In this document: positions 24,855-33,250 of the stretch, in pieces
Layout: each line of letters starts with the position of its first letter
Numbering within the stretch: position 1 is the first letter of the stretch
Translations under genes and position numbers: made by a program
Source of the DNA: Clostridioides sp. ES-S-0054-01
GTDB taxonomy: Bacteria > Bacillota > Clostridia > Peptostreptococcales > Peptostreptococcaceae
Length of the DNA stretch: 64,000 bases
Direction: 5' to 3'
Assembly: GCA_021561035.1 (NCBI GenBank)
Contig: CP067346.1
Span: 3,131,001 to 3,195,000, forward strand
The notes under the pieces: model-generated
Database searches by the model: none
What the model saw: the letters and a program-made list of their open reading frames with translations, nothing else
Told to the model about the DNA's origin: nothing

Positions 24855-25706
24855 TTAAGCGTTATCAATATTTAAATAATCAAGTATTCTTCTTGTTTCT
24901 AGCAATTTCTGTTCTGCCTCATTTAAATTTTCTTGAATTATAGAAATATATATTATGTCTATCAATGTAAGCATTGCTATTCTCGAAGAAATAGCACCCT
25001 CTCTAAGTCTTTTTTCTATATTTGGAACTACTAACTTTAAGTCACTAATCTTACTAAGATGATTATCACTATATTTAGTTATACAAATGACCTTGCATCC
25101 TTTTAATTTTGCATTTTCTATAGACTTTATTACTTCTTTTGATTCTCCAGAATAAGATATTGCTATAGCTATATCTTCTTTCTCTACATTGGAAGATACC
25201 ATAAGTTGTGTATGACTATCTAAAGAGGTAAATGCTTGTTTATTTATTCTTAAAAGTTTCATCTGCAAATCTAGTGCTACTAAAGCCGAACCACCAACTC
25301 CAAATATGTATATATTTTTAGCCTTTATTATCTGTTCAACTGCTTCTTTTATTATATCTTTTTCATTTAGTAACCTTGTTTGGTTAATAGTCTCTATATT
25401 TTTATTCGTAATTTTATTTATAACACTATCTATATTACAATCATAATTTTCATCTACATATGTGTAATCATTTTCTTTTCCTATTAAATCTTTAGCTATT
25501 TCAATCTTTAAATCTCCAAAACCCGAATATCCCATTTTTCTAGAAAATCTAACAATACTTGCTGTACTTGTTTTTGAATTTGATGCTAACTCTGATACAG
25601 AAAGTTTACTAATAGTTTCTGTATTATCCAGTATATAATCAGCTATTTTTTTATCTACTTCTGTTAAGTCTTCATATATTTGTTTTAATTTTAGAATGCA
25701 ACTCAT
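24855..25706 (-). CDS. murR: RpiR-family regulator of MurNAc catabolism (MurR-like)
   Basis: The 283-residue regulator has an N-terminal RpiR HTH (~15-75: TEVDKKIADYILDNTETISK, SVSELASNSKTSTASIVRFS) and a C-terminal SIS sugar-phosphate-binding domain (~110-250: IYIFGVGGSALVALDLQMK, IAISYSGESKEVI). It ends the operon with MurQ and MupG, where MurR-type regulators sense MurNAc-6-P. It starts 15 bp after the kinase gene. Inverted repeats before mupG (28869-28919) are plausible operators. Confidence 0.82.
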   Translation of the reverse strand: MSCILKLKQIYEDLTEVDKKIADYILDNTETISKLSVSELASNSKTSTASIVRFSRKMGYSGFGDLKIEIAKDLIGKENDYTYVDENYDCNIDSVINKITNKNIETINQTRLLNEKDIIKEAVEQIIKAKNIYIFGVGGSALVALDLQMKLLRINKQAFTSLDSHTQLMVSSNVEKEDIAIAISYSGESKEVIKSIENAKLKGCKVICITKYSDNHLSKISDLKLVVPNIEKRLREGAISSRIAMLTLIDIIYISIIQENLNEAEQKLLETRRILDYLNIDNA

Positions 25707-25721
25707 AATTCACCGCCTTAC

Positions 25722-26642
25722 CTATCTACCATAGTATTTCTTTTTTGCAAGTAAACATGCCCCTAAGTCTGGAGTTAACACTGGTCTCACTATCTCAAAT
25801 CTCGTTTTATCTAAATAATTTTTAAGTGGTTCTAATATTAAATCTCCTGAATTAAATACTCCACCTGAGTATGATACTCTTATCTTTGTATCTTTTTCAA
25901 AGTAATGCTCTAATCCTATTACAAGCCTACTTAGTTCATAAGCTGCATCATCAAATATTTTACTAGCAGTATCATCACCTTCAATAACTGCTTTTAAACA
26001 TATGGTAGCAAACTTTGCTATTTCTATTCTATCTCCTTGTATTTCATCATTTACATATTTTATTATGTCATAATCATTCTCTATATCAAGATGTATTTTT
26101 ATTAAATCATATAATTTTGTTTTTTGACATCTTCCATCAGACTGCATTGTAAACATTTTTAGAGTAGTCATTCCTATATAATACGCAGACCCTTCATCTC
26201 CTAATACATAGCCCCATCCTCCACACCTGTGAAGATTCCCATCTTTATCTAAAGCCTGTGCTATTGAACCAGTACCTGCAATTATATTTATACCTTTTTC
26301 TCCATTTAAAGAACCTGCTAAAGCTATTTCTACATCATTGCCCAGAGTATAATTTATATGGCTATATGCATTTTTTGTTGCTAATTCTAATGCATATAAT
26401 ACTTCCTTTATTTTCCCATATCCAGCAAGACCAACAAATGCATACTTTATTTCTTCTATATTTATCTTAGCATCTTTGCAAACTTCTTCCAACCCAGTTA
26501 TTAATAATTTTGTTAGATTCTCAAATCCTATTTGATTATAATGACAAGTTCCTTTAAGTATACTCCCCACTATTTTTAAATTTTCATCTGTTAATGTAAA
26601 TCTTGTTTTAGTTCCTCCACCATCTATACCTAAAAAATACAT
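25722..26642 (-). CDS. BadF/BadG-type MurNAc/GlcNAc kinase (MurK-like)
   Basis: The 306-residue ATPase of the ASKHA fold starts YFLGIDGGGTKTRFTLTD (phosphate-1 loop) and has INIIAGTGSIAQALDKDG (phosphate-2, ~118-135), GGWGYVLGDEGSAYYIG and a C-terminal SYSGGVFNSG adenosine loop. This is the BadF/N-acetylhexosamine kinase family. Next to MurQ it most likely phosphorylates free MurNAc (and perhaps GlcNAc) released from recycled peptidoglycan, as MurK does in clostridia. It lies between murQ (96 bp) and the RpiR gene (15 bp). Confidence 0.85.
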   Translation of the reverse strand: MYFLGIDGGGTKTRFTLTDENLKIVGSILKGTCHYNQIGFENLTKLLITGLEEVCKDAKINIEEIKYAFVGLAGYGKIKEVLYALELATKNAYSHINYTLGNDVEIALAGSLNGEKGINIIAGTGSIAQALDKDGNLHRCGGWGYVLGDEGSAYYIGMTTLKMFTMQSDGRCQKTKLYDLIKIHLDIENDYDIIKYVNDEIQGDRIEIAKFATICLKAVIEGDDTASKIFDDAAYELSRLVIGLEHYFEKDTKIRVSYSGGVFNSGDLILEPLKNYLDKTRFEIVRPVLTPDLGACLLAKKKYYGR

Positions 26643-26738
26643 ATTTCACTCCTCTAATGTCTGATAAATATTCACATACTTAAAAATAAACTTCCAATAC
26701 TTTGATTTTAATATTGAAAGATTATTAGTATATTAATT

Positions 26739-27653
26739 TTAAAATATATCTATAGATTTTAAAGCTTCACTTATATAACCTTTGTGCATATCAAGAATTT
26801 TCTTTGCACTATCCATATCTAGACCACTTTTTATCATAAATATAGCTAATTTGACACTATTACCAGCCTCTCCTAAAAACCTTTCAGCTACACTATATTC
26901 TACATTTGTAGCTATCATTATTATCCTTTTTGCTCTTTCAACTAACTTTTCATTTGACGTTTTGACATCTACCATTAAATTTGAATACACTTTACCCATT
27001 TTAACCATAGAAGCTGTTGTCAACATATTACAAACCATTTTTTGAGCTGTTCCACTTTTCATTCTAGTTGAACCCATGATTACTTCTGCTCCTACGATAA
27101 TACTTATTGGTAAATCAGCTTTTTTACTCATCTCACTATTTGGATTCATAGTTATTGATAATACTGCACATCCCAATTCCCTAGCATATTCCATAGCTCC
27201 TATTACATAAGGTGTTCTTCCTGATGCAGCTATACCACATATAACATCTTTAGAGGTAACTCCTCTATCTATTATATCCTGCTTTCCTAGTTCTTTATCA
27301 TCTTCAGCACCTTCTACTGCTTTAAATATTGCTTGGTTTCCACCAGCTATTATAGCTTGAACAAGCTCAAAATCAACTCCGTAAGTTGGGGGACATTCTG
27401 TGGCATCTAGTATTCCTATTCTCCCACTAGTACCTGCTCCTATATAGAATAATCTACCACCTTGCTTCATTCTATCCACTATTATATTAACAGCTTTTGC
27501 GATACTTTCTTTTTGTTTTTCAACAGCATAAGCTACAGTTTTATCTTCGTTATTTATTAATTCTATTATACCTAATGTATCTTCTTTATCTATTTGTAAT
27601 GTATTCTTATTTCTACCTTCTGTAACTAAATTTTCTAAAGTTTTTATTAACAT
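26739..27653 (-). CDS. murQ: N-acetylmuramic acid 6-phosphate etherase
   Basis: The 304-residue enzyme cleaves the lactyl ether of MurNAc-6-P to give GlcNAc-6-P and D-lactate. Its SIS domain shows FYIGAGTSGRIGILDATECP (~55-74), PPTYGVDFELVQAIIAGG, GIAASGRTPYVIGAM (~135) and the C-terminal MurQ-specific GSTRMKSGTAQKMVCNML (~195-212). Length matches the family (about 300). It is the convergence point for AnmK, MurK and PTS routes in this operon, 79 bp after mupG. Confidence 0.95.
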   Translation of the reverse strand: MLIKTLENLVTEGRNKNTLQIDKEDTLGIIELINNEDKTVAYAVEKQKESIAKAVNIIVDRMKQGGRLFYIGAGTSGRIGILDATECPPTYGVDFELVQAIIAGGNQAIFKAVEGAEDDKELGKQDIIDRGVTSKDVICGIAASGRTPYVIGAMEYARELGCAVLSITMNPNSEMSKKADLPISIIVGAEVIMGSTRMKSGTAQKMVCNMLTTASMVKMGKVYSNLMVDVKTSNEKLVERAKRIIMIATNVEYSVAERFLGEAGNSVKLAIFMIKSGLDMDSAKKILDMHKGYISEALKSIDIF

Positions 27654-27732
27654 ACCATTTCCTCATTTTCTAAATATTAAATTTTTAAACACAATTTAAT
27701 TCTAACCTTGATAATTATATCCCCATAATAAA

Positions 27733-28830
27733 TCATTTTGTTGAAGGCTTAAAATTAAACTTTTGCCATGGTTTAATATAATCCAATATAAATAATTCTT
27801 CTTTCCTTATACATCCTACTACATTCGATTTACCACTGTTTTTCATATCAGCCAAAGCTATTTGTAACTCTCCTGCATAGTGTCCATATTCACTACTTTC
27901 AATTACTATATCTCCTCTTTTTATCATTTTAGGAGCATTAAATAGTTCAAATTTGTATCCTTTATATTTAACACGAGATTGAGTAGACCTTATCAGATTG
28001 TCAGATATGTCCCCTCTATTAAAATGTATTTCTTCAAATAGTATCTTCTTCTCAACTTCTCGTATATTTTCCTCTATTGCTACATCAAATGTAACCATAT
28101 CTTTTCTCATAGAACCTAATACCTTAAGCTCCTCATATGTTGGATAACAATTTGATATTATTATATCATTTATATTATTCATAGCTATTATATGCTTTAC
28201 TTGAATATCTATAGGTAGATTTCTGTGCATCTCAATTGTTGGAAGCCCATCAGTTACAGGCCATGGTCCAAATGTGGTTTCATTTTGACTTGTTACAAAA
28301 ACTGCTGTTCTTAATCCATACTTATTAAATCTTTCTGTACATTTTATAAAGTGTTCTAAATTTAATCCACTATATCTATGTGGATAAAAGTTATGACACC
28401 CTATCAAATTTTCTTTGTTAGGTTGATAGTCCATTATTGTGTCTATATAATGAGTATTGTTGCTCATATTTATTTCTATTTTTATATTTTGAGGGTTAAA
28501 AGTCATTAATGCCTCTTCGGAACCTGTAAATCCCATGTCAAGTCTTATTCCATCTGCCTTCGTCTCTTCAAAAAAAGTTAAATCTTTATAGCTTATTTTT
28601 AATTCTCCAAAAACCCTTGGATTTACATCAAGTATCACTTCAAAGCCTTTCAATCTAGCATATTCATTTATATTTTTAAATTTTTTGATTATATTCTCTT
28701 TAGTATCTTCAACAGATAATAAACATGAAAATATACGTGTAAATCCATTTTCAGCTGCTTTATCTATATAATCATATATTTCCTTATCTGTTGTCTTTTC
28801 TGGATAAATTGATATTCCTAACCTTCCCAT
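27733..28830 (-). CDS. mupG: 6-phospho-N-acetylmuramidase MupG (DUF871)
   Basis: The 365-residue protein begins LGISIYPEKTTDKEIYDYID, the DUF871 signature. A TIM-barrel N-terminal domain (~1-235; ENLIGCHNFYPHRYSGLNLE at ~140) precedes a cyclophilin-like C-terminal domain (~245-360). MupG hydrolyses MurNAc-6-P-GlcNAc, imported by a PTS, into MurNAc-6-P and GlcNAc. Its position between a PTS EIIC and murQ fits that role. Two inverted repeats lie in the promoter region upstream, and a strong terminator separates it from EIIC, so it probably heads a regulated transcript of its own. Confidence 0.88.
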   Translation of the reverse strand: MGRLGISIYPEKTTDKEIYDYIDKAAENGFTRIFSCLLSVEDTKENIIKKFKNINEYARLKGFEVILDVNPRVFGELKISYKDLTFFEETKADGIRLDMGFTGSEEALMTFNPQNIKIEINMSNNTHYIDTIMDYQPNKENLIGCHNFYPHRYSGLNLEHFIKCTERFNKYGLRTAVFVTSQNETTFGPWPVTDGLPTIEMHRNLPIDIQVKHIIAMNNINDIIISNCYPTYEELKVLGSMRKDMVTFDVAIEENIREVEKKILFEEIHFNRGDISDNLIRSTQSRVKYKGYKFELFNAPKMIKRGDIVIESSEYGHYAGELQIALADMKNSGKSNVVGCIRKEELFILDYIKPWQKFNFKPSTK

Positions 28831-28868
28831 TTCTGTCTCTCCTTGTATTCTGTTATATATTTAAATTT

Positions 28869-28919
28869 ATTTCAAGTTATTTGAAATTTTTTCCACCACT
28901 TGATGAAATAAAATTTCAT
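28869..28919 (-). promoter_or_regulatory. Two inverted repeats before mupG (putative RpiR/MurR sites)
   Basis: ATTTCAA-GTTAT-TTGAAAT (28869-28887) and ATGAAAT-AAA-ATTTCAT (28903-28919), 40-90 bp upstream of the mupG start. Both are built from the half-site ATTTCA. The regulator encoded in the operon is the obvious candidate. Confidence 0.45.
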
Positions 28920-28923
28920 GTAT

Positions 28924-28966
28924 ATTTATAAAAAAAGAAAAGGTAAACTTTTCTTTTTTTATAAAT
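28924..28966 (-). terminator. Perfect 19-bp stem terminator between EIIC and mupG
   Basis: ATTTATAAAAAAAGAAAAG, loop GTAAA, then its exact inverse; both strands end in T-rich sequence. It is 82 bp after the EIIC stop and probably splits the operon or attenuates readthrough. Confidence 0.8.
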
Positions 28967-29047
28967 AATCAACAAAGTATCTTTTCGATTTATTTCAAAA
29001 TTGTTATACTTTAAAATTTATTTTAATTTAATATAGTTTAAAATTAA

Positions 29048-30394
29048 CTAATAAACTTCTTGCTCCCCTGTTTTTTCTTCTTGAAGTAACCTATTATCAT
29101 ACATCTTTACAAATGGATAGTAGATTACTATTGATATAACTATACATATTAAGTTAAGAACTGAAGCTCTCCAATCCCCACCAGTGGCTAAGTATGCTCC
29201 TACCGGTCCAGGTAACGTCCAAGGAGCAGTAACTACTACTCTAGATACTAAATTAGCACTCATTGCAAACCATGAAATTGTTCCCATTACTATTGGAGCT
29301 ACAACAAATGGTATTATTAATATTGGATTTAATACTATTGGAGCTCCAAATATTATTGGTTCATTTATGTTGAATATTGCTGGTATTACAGTTGCTTTTC
29401 CTAAAGATTTTCCATAAGCTGATTTTGCTCTAAACGCAAGAAGTAAAGCCAAGCCTATTGTAGCTCCAGAACCTCCAACCCATATAAACCATTGAAAAAA
29501 CGGCTCAGCAGCAATTCCTGGAACTGCTTGACCTGCAGCATATGAAGCTGTATTAGCATCTAATAATTGTATCCATAAAGGTCTTGCTAATGAACCGATT
29601 ATTGATACACCATGTATTCCAAATGACCAAAAAAACGTTATTAAAAATATTAGTACAATTACTGATGGTAATGTGTCAGTAGCTGAAACTAATGGAGTTA
29701 CTAATTTAGCTATGAATCCGTGCCAATCAAATCCTAAGAAATAAGTAATAATAGCCATTAATATTATTATTAATGCAGCTGGTGTTAAAGCTTCAAAAGA
29801 CCTTGTAACTGATGCTGGAACTGCATCTGGCATAGTTATCTTAAACTTAGATTTGTCAGTAAATCTATAAATCTCAACACCTATTATAGATGCTACAATA
29901 GCAACAAACATTGAGCCTCCGCCAAGGTTAGCCATTGGCATTTGCCATCCTTGAGGTATGGAATTATACCAAGCTAAAAGTTCTGGACTCTTTTCAACTA
30001 TCTTCAATAAATCAGGTGCAAGCCCATCTATTGCAGTAGGAACTATTGTCAAAAGGAATGTGGCTGTAGCTAATAAACCTCCTGTCAATCCATCTAACTT
30101 ATATGACTTTGCTAAACTATAACCTATGCCAAATGTAGAATATACCGATATAATAAAAAAAGTCATTCTGTATGGTAGTAATATTGTAACTGCATTTGCC
30201 TTTAGATACTGAGTCACTCCCCATGAATCTGGTAACGGAGGAAATGCTAATATCAAGAAAAATGAACCAACTATTATAAGTGGTAATGAAGCTACTATTC
30301 CATCTCTTACAGCCCTTAAATGACGTTGCTCTGCCAACCTGGCCATAGATGTTGACAATTTAGTGTCTAAAAATTCTGTAAATTTATCTAGCAT
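29048..30394 (-). CDS. PTS lactose/cellobiose-family EIIC
   Basis: From the ATG at 30394 (GGGGAGAAAAAAG before it) the product is 448 residues, beginning MLDKFTEFLDTKLS. A farther upstream in-frame start is less likely. It has about ten transmembrane segments, the family motif GGSGATIGLALLLAF (~315) and NINEPIIFGAPIVLNP (~345), which marks the EIIC substrate-binding loop. It transports a beta-linked disaccharide; in this operon a MurNAc-containing disaccharide is the best guess. Its partner EIIB lies upstream; EIIA is missing as an intact gene. Confidence 0.87.
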   Translation of the reverse strand: MLDKFTEFLDTKLSTSMARLAEQRHLRAVRDGIVASLPLIIVGSFFLILAFPPLPDSWGVTQYLKANAVTILLPYRMTFFIISVYSTFGIGYSLAKSYKLDGLTGGLLATATFLLTIVPTAIDGLAPDLLKIVEKSPELLAWYNSIPQGWQMPMANLGGGSMFVAIVASIIGVEIYRFTDKSKFKITMPDAVPASVTRSFEALTPAALIIILMAIITYFLGFDWHGFIAKLVTPLVSATDTLPSVIVLIFLITFFWSFGIHGVSIIGSLARPLWIQLLDANTASYAAGQAVPGIAAEPFFQWFIWVGGSGATIGLALLLAFRAKSAYGKSLGKATVIPAIFNINEPIIFGAPIVLNPILIIPFVVAPIVMGTISWFAMSANLVSRVVVTAPWTLPGPVGAYLATGGDWRASVLNLICIVISIVIYYPFVKMYDNRLLQEEKTGEQEVY

Positions 30395-30528
30395 CTTTTT
30401 TCTCCCCATCTGATATTTATTTTTTAATCCCAAATAATTAGAACCTTGCCTTTCATCCCCAAATCTAAAGAAGGAGGCTTTTCGGCAATTTATTGTAAAA
30501 TTTTTCTTTCAATAACTGCAATAATATT

Positions 30529-30843
30529 CTATATATTATTTGCCAACAGCTCTTGAACTTGTTTTAATAACTTTGCCCCTCCTAGTGGACTATAAGCTTG
30601 TGCTTGTATCAATGCACATGGAACACCAATCTCATCAGCAAAACCTTTTAAGTAATCAAATCTATGTCTTACTTGCGGAGCTACCATAGCAACATCCCAT
30701 CCATTTTTAATTTCATCCTCAAACTCCTGAGTCCCAATAGCTGATACATCTATCTCTATGCCATTTTTTGCACCTTCTTTTTGTAGTGCATTAACTGCTA
30801 TAGAACTTGACATCCCCGCTGAACAAACAAATAATACTCTCAT
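30529..30843 (-). CDS. PTS lactose/cellobiose-family EIIB
   Basis: The 104-residue phosphocarrier starts MRVLFVCSAGMSSSIAVNAL with the phosphorylated Cys7 in the CSAGMSS loop, and has VAMVAPQVRHRFDYLK (~53-68). It takes phosphate from an EIIA and delivers it to the sugar on the EIIC encoded 135 bp downstream. The EIIA of this locus is a pseudogene, so it must use one from another operon. Spacing and orientation put it in the anmK operon. Confidence 0.9.
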   Translation of the reverse strand: MRVLFVCSAGMSSSIAVNALQKEGAKNGIEIDVSAIGTQEFEDEIKNGWDVAMVAPQVRHRFDYLKGFADEIGVPCALIQAQAYSPLGGAKLLKQVQELLANNI

Positions 30844-31009
30844 CTTTATTCCCTCCTGTTTTTGTATTTCTTTTTATTCATTATAACATGTATTTTAATT
30901 TGCAGGAATACATTTTCACATATTTTTTCATAATTTTCAAATCTAAATGTAATTTTTTTTCAAACATATTTTCTATACTCCCTTTTTAAACTAAATATTA
31001 AGTAATCTT

Positions 31010-31411
31010 TTAAATATGTATTCCTTTATATATCCAGAAATAGCCTATTATTGCAAACGATAATGCAAATAAAATATACATTCTAAAAAATCCCAAAGAA
31101 AATCCTCTCTTGCTTTCAATAAAGTATCTAGTATACGCAACTGCAAAAGAAGTAATTATTGTATTTCCTATAACAACTCCAATTTTATAATTTATTCCAA
31201 ACATTGATAAGAGAAATGGAAAAGCTATAGTACCTATTAGTGCTGAAGCCATTAATATTAGCCCACTTTTAAAACTTATGGTTGGAATATTGTAATCCGT
31301 TTTTGTCTTTTTTTCTGTGTATTTTTTAGTATTTAAGTTCTCTTGCCTGTTTTTATTGTTTTTATAATTGTTATTTTGCTTGTTTTTCTTTTTTTTATTA
31401 TTCTTAGACAT
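31010..31411 (-). CDS. Small membrane protein with basic Asn/Lys-rich N-terminus
   Basis: The 133-residue protein has a strongly charged N-terminal region of about 45 residues (MSKNNKKKKNKQNNNYKNNK...) and three hydrophobic segments (~50-70, ~76-92, ~108-126). I do not recognise a family. It lies two bases after the anmK stop and upstream of EIIB, so it belongs to the MurNAc operon. A role in MurNAc uptake or membrane localisation of the pathway is only inference from position. Confidence 0.7.
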   Translation of the reverse strand: MSKNNKKKKNKQNNNYKNNKNRQENLNTKKYTEKKTKTDYNIPTISFKSGLILMASALIGTIAFPFLLSMFGINYKIGVVIGNTIITSFAVAYTRYFIESKRGFSLGFFRMYILFALSFAIIGYFWIYKGIHI

Positions 31412-31413
31412 AC

Positions 31414-32574
31414 CTATTTACCTCCAAAAGGATTTGGTGTTATATTACCTAAAATAACTTTATTTTTTGCTCCTGTAGCGGATACTACATTAGAGAATGA
31501 ATTATTTAATGTTTCATTTCCTAAGATTATAAATGCTAAAGCTTCCTTTGCATCAGAAGAATATCCATAATCATCTTGAGTCAAAACCTCAATTTCTGGT
31601 AACAAGCCTTTTATATACCCCATCAAGGTTGCATTATGAGCTCCTCCCCCTCCAATTAATAAAGTATCTATATTAACCTTTGGAATCACAAAGTTTTTGT
31701 AATTATCATAGATAGTTCTTGCTGTAAACATAGTTACTGTTGCTATTAAATCATGTTTATCTATATAGTTGTATTTGTTAAGCATTTTATCTAAATATGT
31801 TTGTCCAAATACTTCTCTTCCAGTACTTTTTGGTGGTGATTGGCTAATATATTTATGGCTCATCAAATCTTTCAACATTTCTTCATTAATTTTACCTTTT
31901 GATGCAAAGTATCCATCTTTATCGTATTTTTTGTCAAACAATCTTTGACAAACCCCGTCTATTATCATATTACCTGGACCTGTATCAAAGGCAAATACAT
32001 CATCTATATTACATGTATTGGGTATTACAGTGACATTTCCTATTCCACCAATATTTTGAAGAGCTATATTTTTATTCTTATCACTATATAATAAAAATTC
32101 ACTATATGGAACTAACGGAGCCCCTTCTCCACCTGCAGCTATATCCATAGTTCTAAAATTAGATATTACTTTTGTCTTTGTTTCATGAGCTATAACTGCT
32201 GGCTCGCCTATTTGAAGTGTTGAAGATATAAAGTTATTATAACTTCTAGGTATATGAAATATAGTTTGACCATGAGATGCAATAAAATCCAAGTTTTCTA
32301 CATCAAAATTTGCTTTATGACATACTGCTTTTACAGCTTCACTAAATAAATATCCAAGCTTGAAATTTAAGCTACAAATTAAATCAACACTTGATTTATC
32401 TTCTATACAGCAATTTCTTATTTCCTCTTTTATGTCTTTAGGAATTTCTAGAGTTATAAATTCAATTTGCTTAATTTTGGTATTTAATCCACTTCCACTA
32501 ATTTCAGCTAATACTGCATCAATACCATCCAAAGAAGTTCCTGACATCAAACCTACACTATACATAATTATCAT
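31414..32574 (-). CDS. anmK: Anhydro-N-acetylmuramic acid kinase
   Basis: The 386-residue kinase has the N-terminal phosphate loop VGLMSGTSLDGIDAVL (~7-22), IASHGQTIFHIPRS (~98-111), FDTGPGNMIIDG (~195-206) and the C-terminal LIGGGGAHNATLMGYI. It hydrolyses the 1,6-anhydro ring of anhMurNAc while phosphorylating it, giving MurNAc-6-P for MurQ. AnmK presence indicates recycling of lytic-transglycosylase products. It is the first intact gene of the operon, after a broken PTS EIIA and a terminator. Confidence 0.93.
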   Translation of the reverse strand: MIIMYSVGLMSGTSLDGIDAVLAEISGSGLNTKIKQIEFITLEIPKDIKEEIRNCCIEDKSSVDLICSLNFKLGYLFSEAVKAVCHKANFDVENLDFIASHGQTIFHIPRSYNNFISSTLQIGEPAVIAHETKTKVISNFRTMDIAAGGEGAPLVPYSEFLLYSDKNKNIALQNIGGIGNVTVIPNTCNIDDVFAFDTGPGNMIIDGVCQRLFDKKYDKDGYFASKGKINEEMLKDLMSHKYISQSPPKSTGREVFGQTYLDKMLNKYNYIDKHDLIATVTMFTARTIYDNYKNFVIPKVNIDTLLIGGGGAHNATLMGYIKGLLPEIEVLTQDDYGYSSDAKEALAFIILGNETLNNSFSNVVSATGAKNKVILGNITPNPFGGK

Positions 32575-32596
32575 CCCTTAAATTTATAATATTTTG

Positions 32597-32629
32597 TACT
32601 AAAAATACCTTGTACATTATTGCACAAGG
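32597..32629 (-). terminator. Terminator between EIIA remnant and anmK
   Basis: Minus strand: CCTTGTGCA-ATAA-TGTACAAGG, a 9-bp stem with one G-U pair, then TATTTTTAG. It lies 23 bp beyond the EIIA stop and just before anmK. Confidence 0.65.
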
Positions 32630-32651
32630 CATATATTTTCAATATATCAAA

Positions 32652-32843
32652 TTACTTAGCATCTATTTTTTTGTGTAATTTTATTATATGTTCGACTAAG
32701 CTTCTAGCTTCCATAGCTGTCATTAGATGGTCTTGTACATGTACAAATAATACAGACAATTCTGTTTTTTCTCCTCCTGCTTCAGCTTGGATTATTCTAG
32801 TTTGAACTTTATGAGCCTTATGTAATGCATCATCAGCTTCATT
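32652..32843 (-). pseudogene. PTS lactose/cellobiose EIIA, N-terminus lost
   Basis: This frame encodes 63 residues matching the C-terminal two-thirds of EIIA-Lac/Cel: NEADDALHKAHKVQTRIIQA, then EAGGEKTELSVLFVHVQDHL (the phosphorylated His is the one in VHVQDHL), ending IIKLHKKIDAK. An in-frame TAA directly precedes it and no start codon exists. The missing ~40 N-terminal residues form helix 1 of the three-helix bundle, needed for folding and trimerisation. A possible upstream piece (AFYESELV) suggests an additional frame change. The protein would normally serve the EIIB/EIIC 2-3.6 kb downstream. Confidence 0.7.
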
Positions 32844-33198
32844 TTAACTACACCAATTCACTTTCATAAAATGCATTTAAATTAATTTTATTATGTTTTT
32901 TGTCTTAGCTAAATATTACCTTAAAATATTTTCAGTGTCAATGTAATTTAGTGTAATTTTTTTTCATAACAAATTATATCTATATTTTGCTTTTCTTCTT
33001 TTGAGGTTTAATTATATATAGATATTGTAATTATATATGTTTAATACTACTATTTGATTGAATCTTATTATCAAATATGTCTCCTCATCTATACCATCTA
33101 AACTAATGTCTATTTAATCTATACTTAAAATCATCAAAACCTAACTCTTTAAATTATTAATATCACAACATATTTTATATAAATTTATTAATCAAACA
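32844..33198. other. AT-rich intergenic stretch, no gene seen
   Basis: Between the EIIA remnant and the terminator of the ABC transporter. It may hold remains of the EIIA 5' end and the promoter of the anmK operon. No open frame with a ribosome site was found. Confidence 0.4.
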
Positions 33199-33232
33199 AC
33201 AAGGAGACTCTTATTGTAAGAATCTACCTTGT
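33199..33232 (-). terminator. Terminator of the BceAB-like operon
   Basis: Minus strand: ACAAGG plus AGATTCTTA pair with TAAGAGTCT plus CCTTGT around CAA, including one U-G pair. The tail TGTTTGATT is moderately T-rich. It is 20 bp after the permease stop. Confidence 0.65.
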
Positions 33233-33250
33233 CTTTTACTACTCTATCAA

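Noticed and set aside
28924-28966. 19-bp perfect inverted repeat as a transposon end or MITE
   Set aside because: Low-complexity A/T arms with a 5-base loop right after a stop codon are better explained as a terminator.
32620-32805. Plus-strand 61-codon ORF near the anmK start
   Set aside because: It is antisense to the EIIA remnant, whose minus-strand translation matches a known family.
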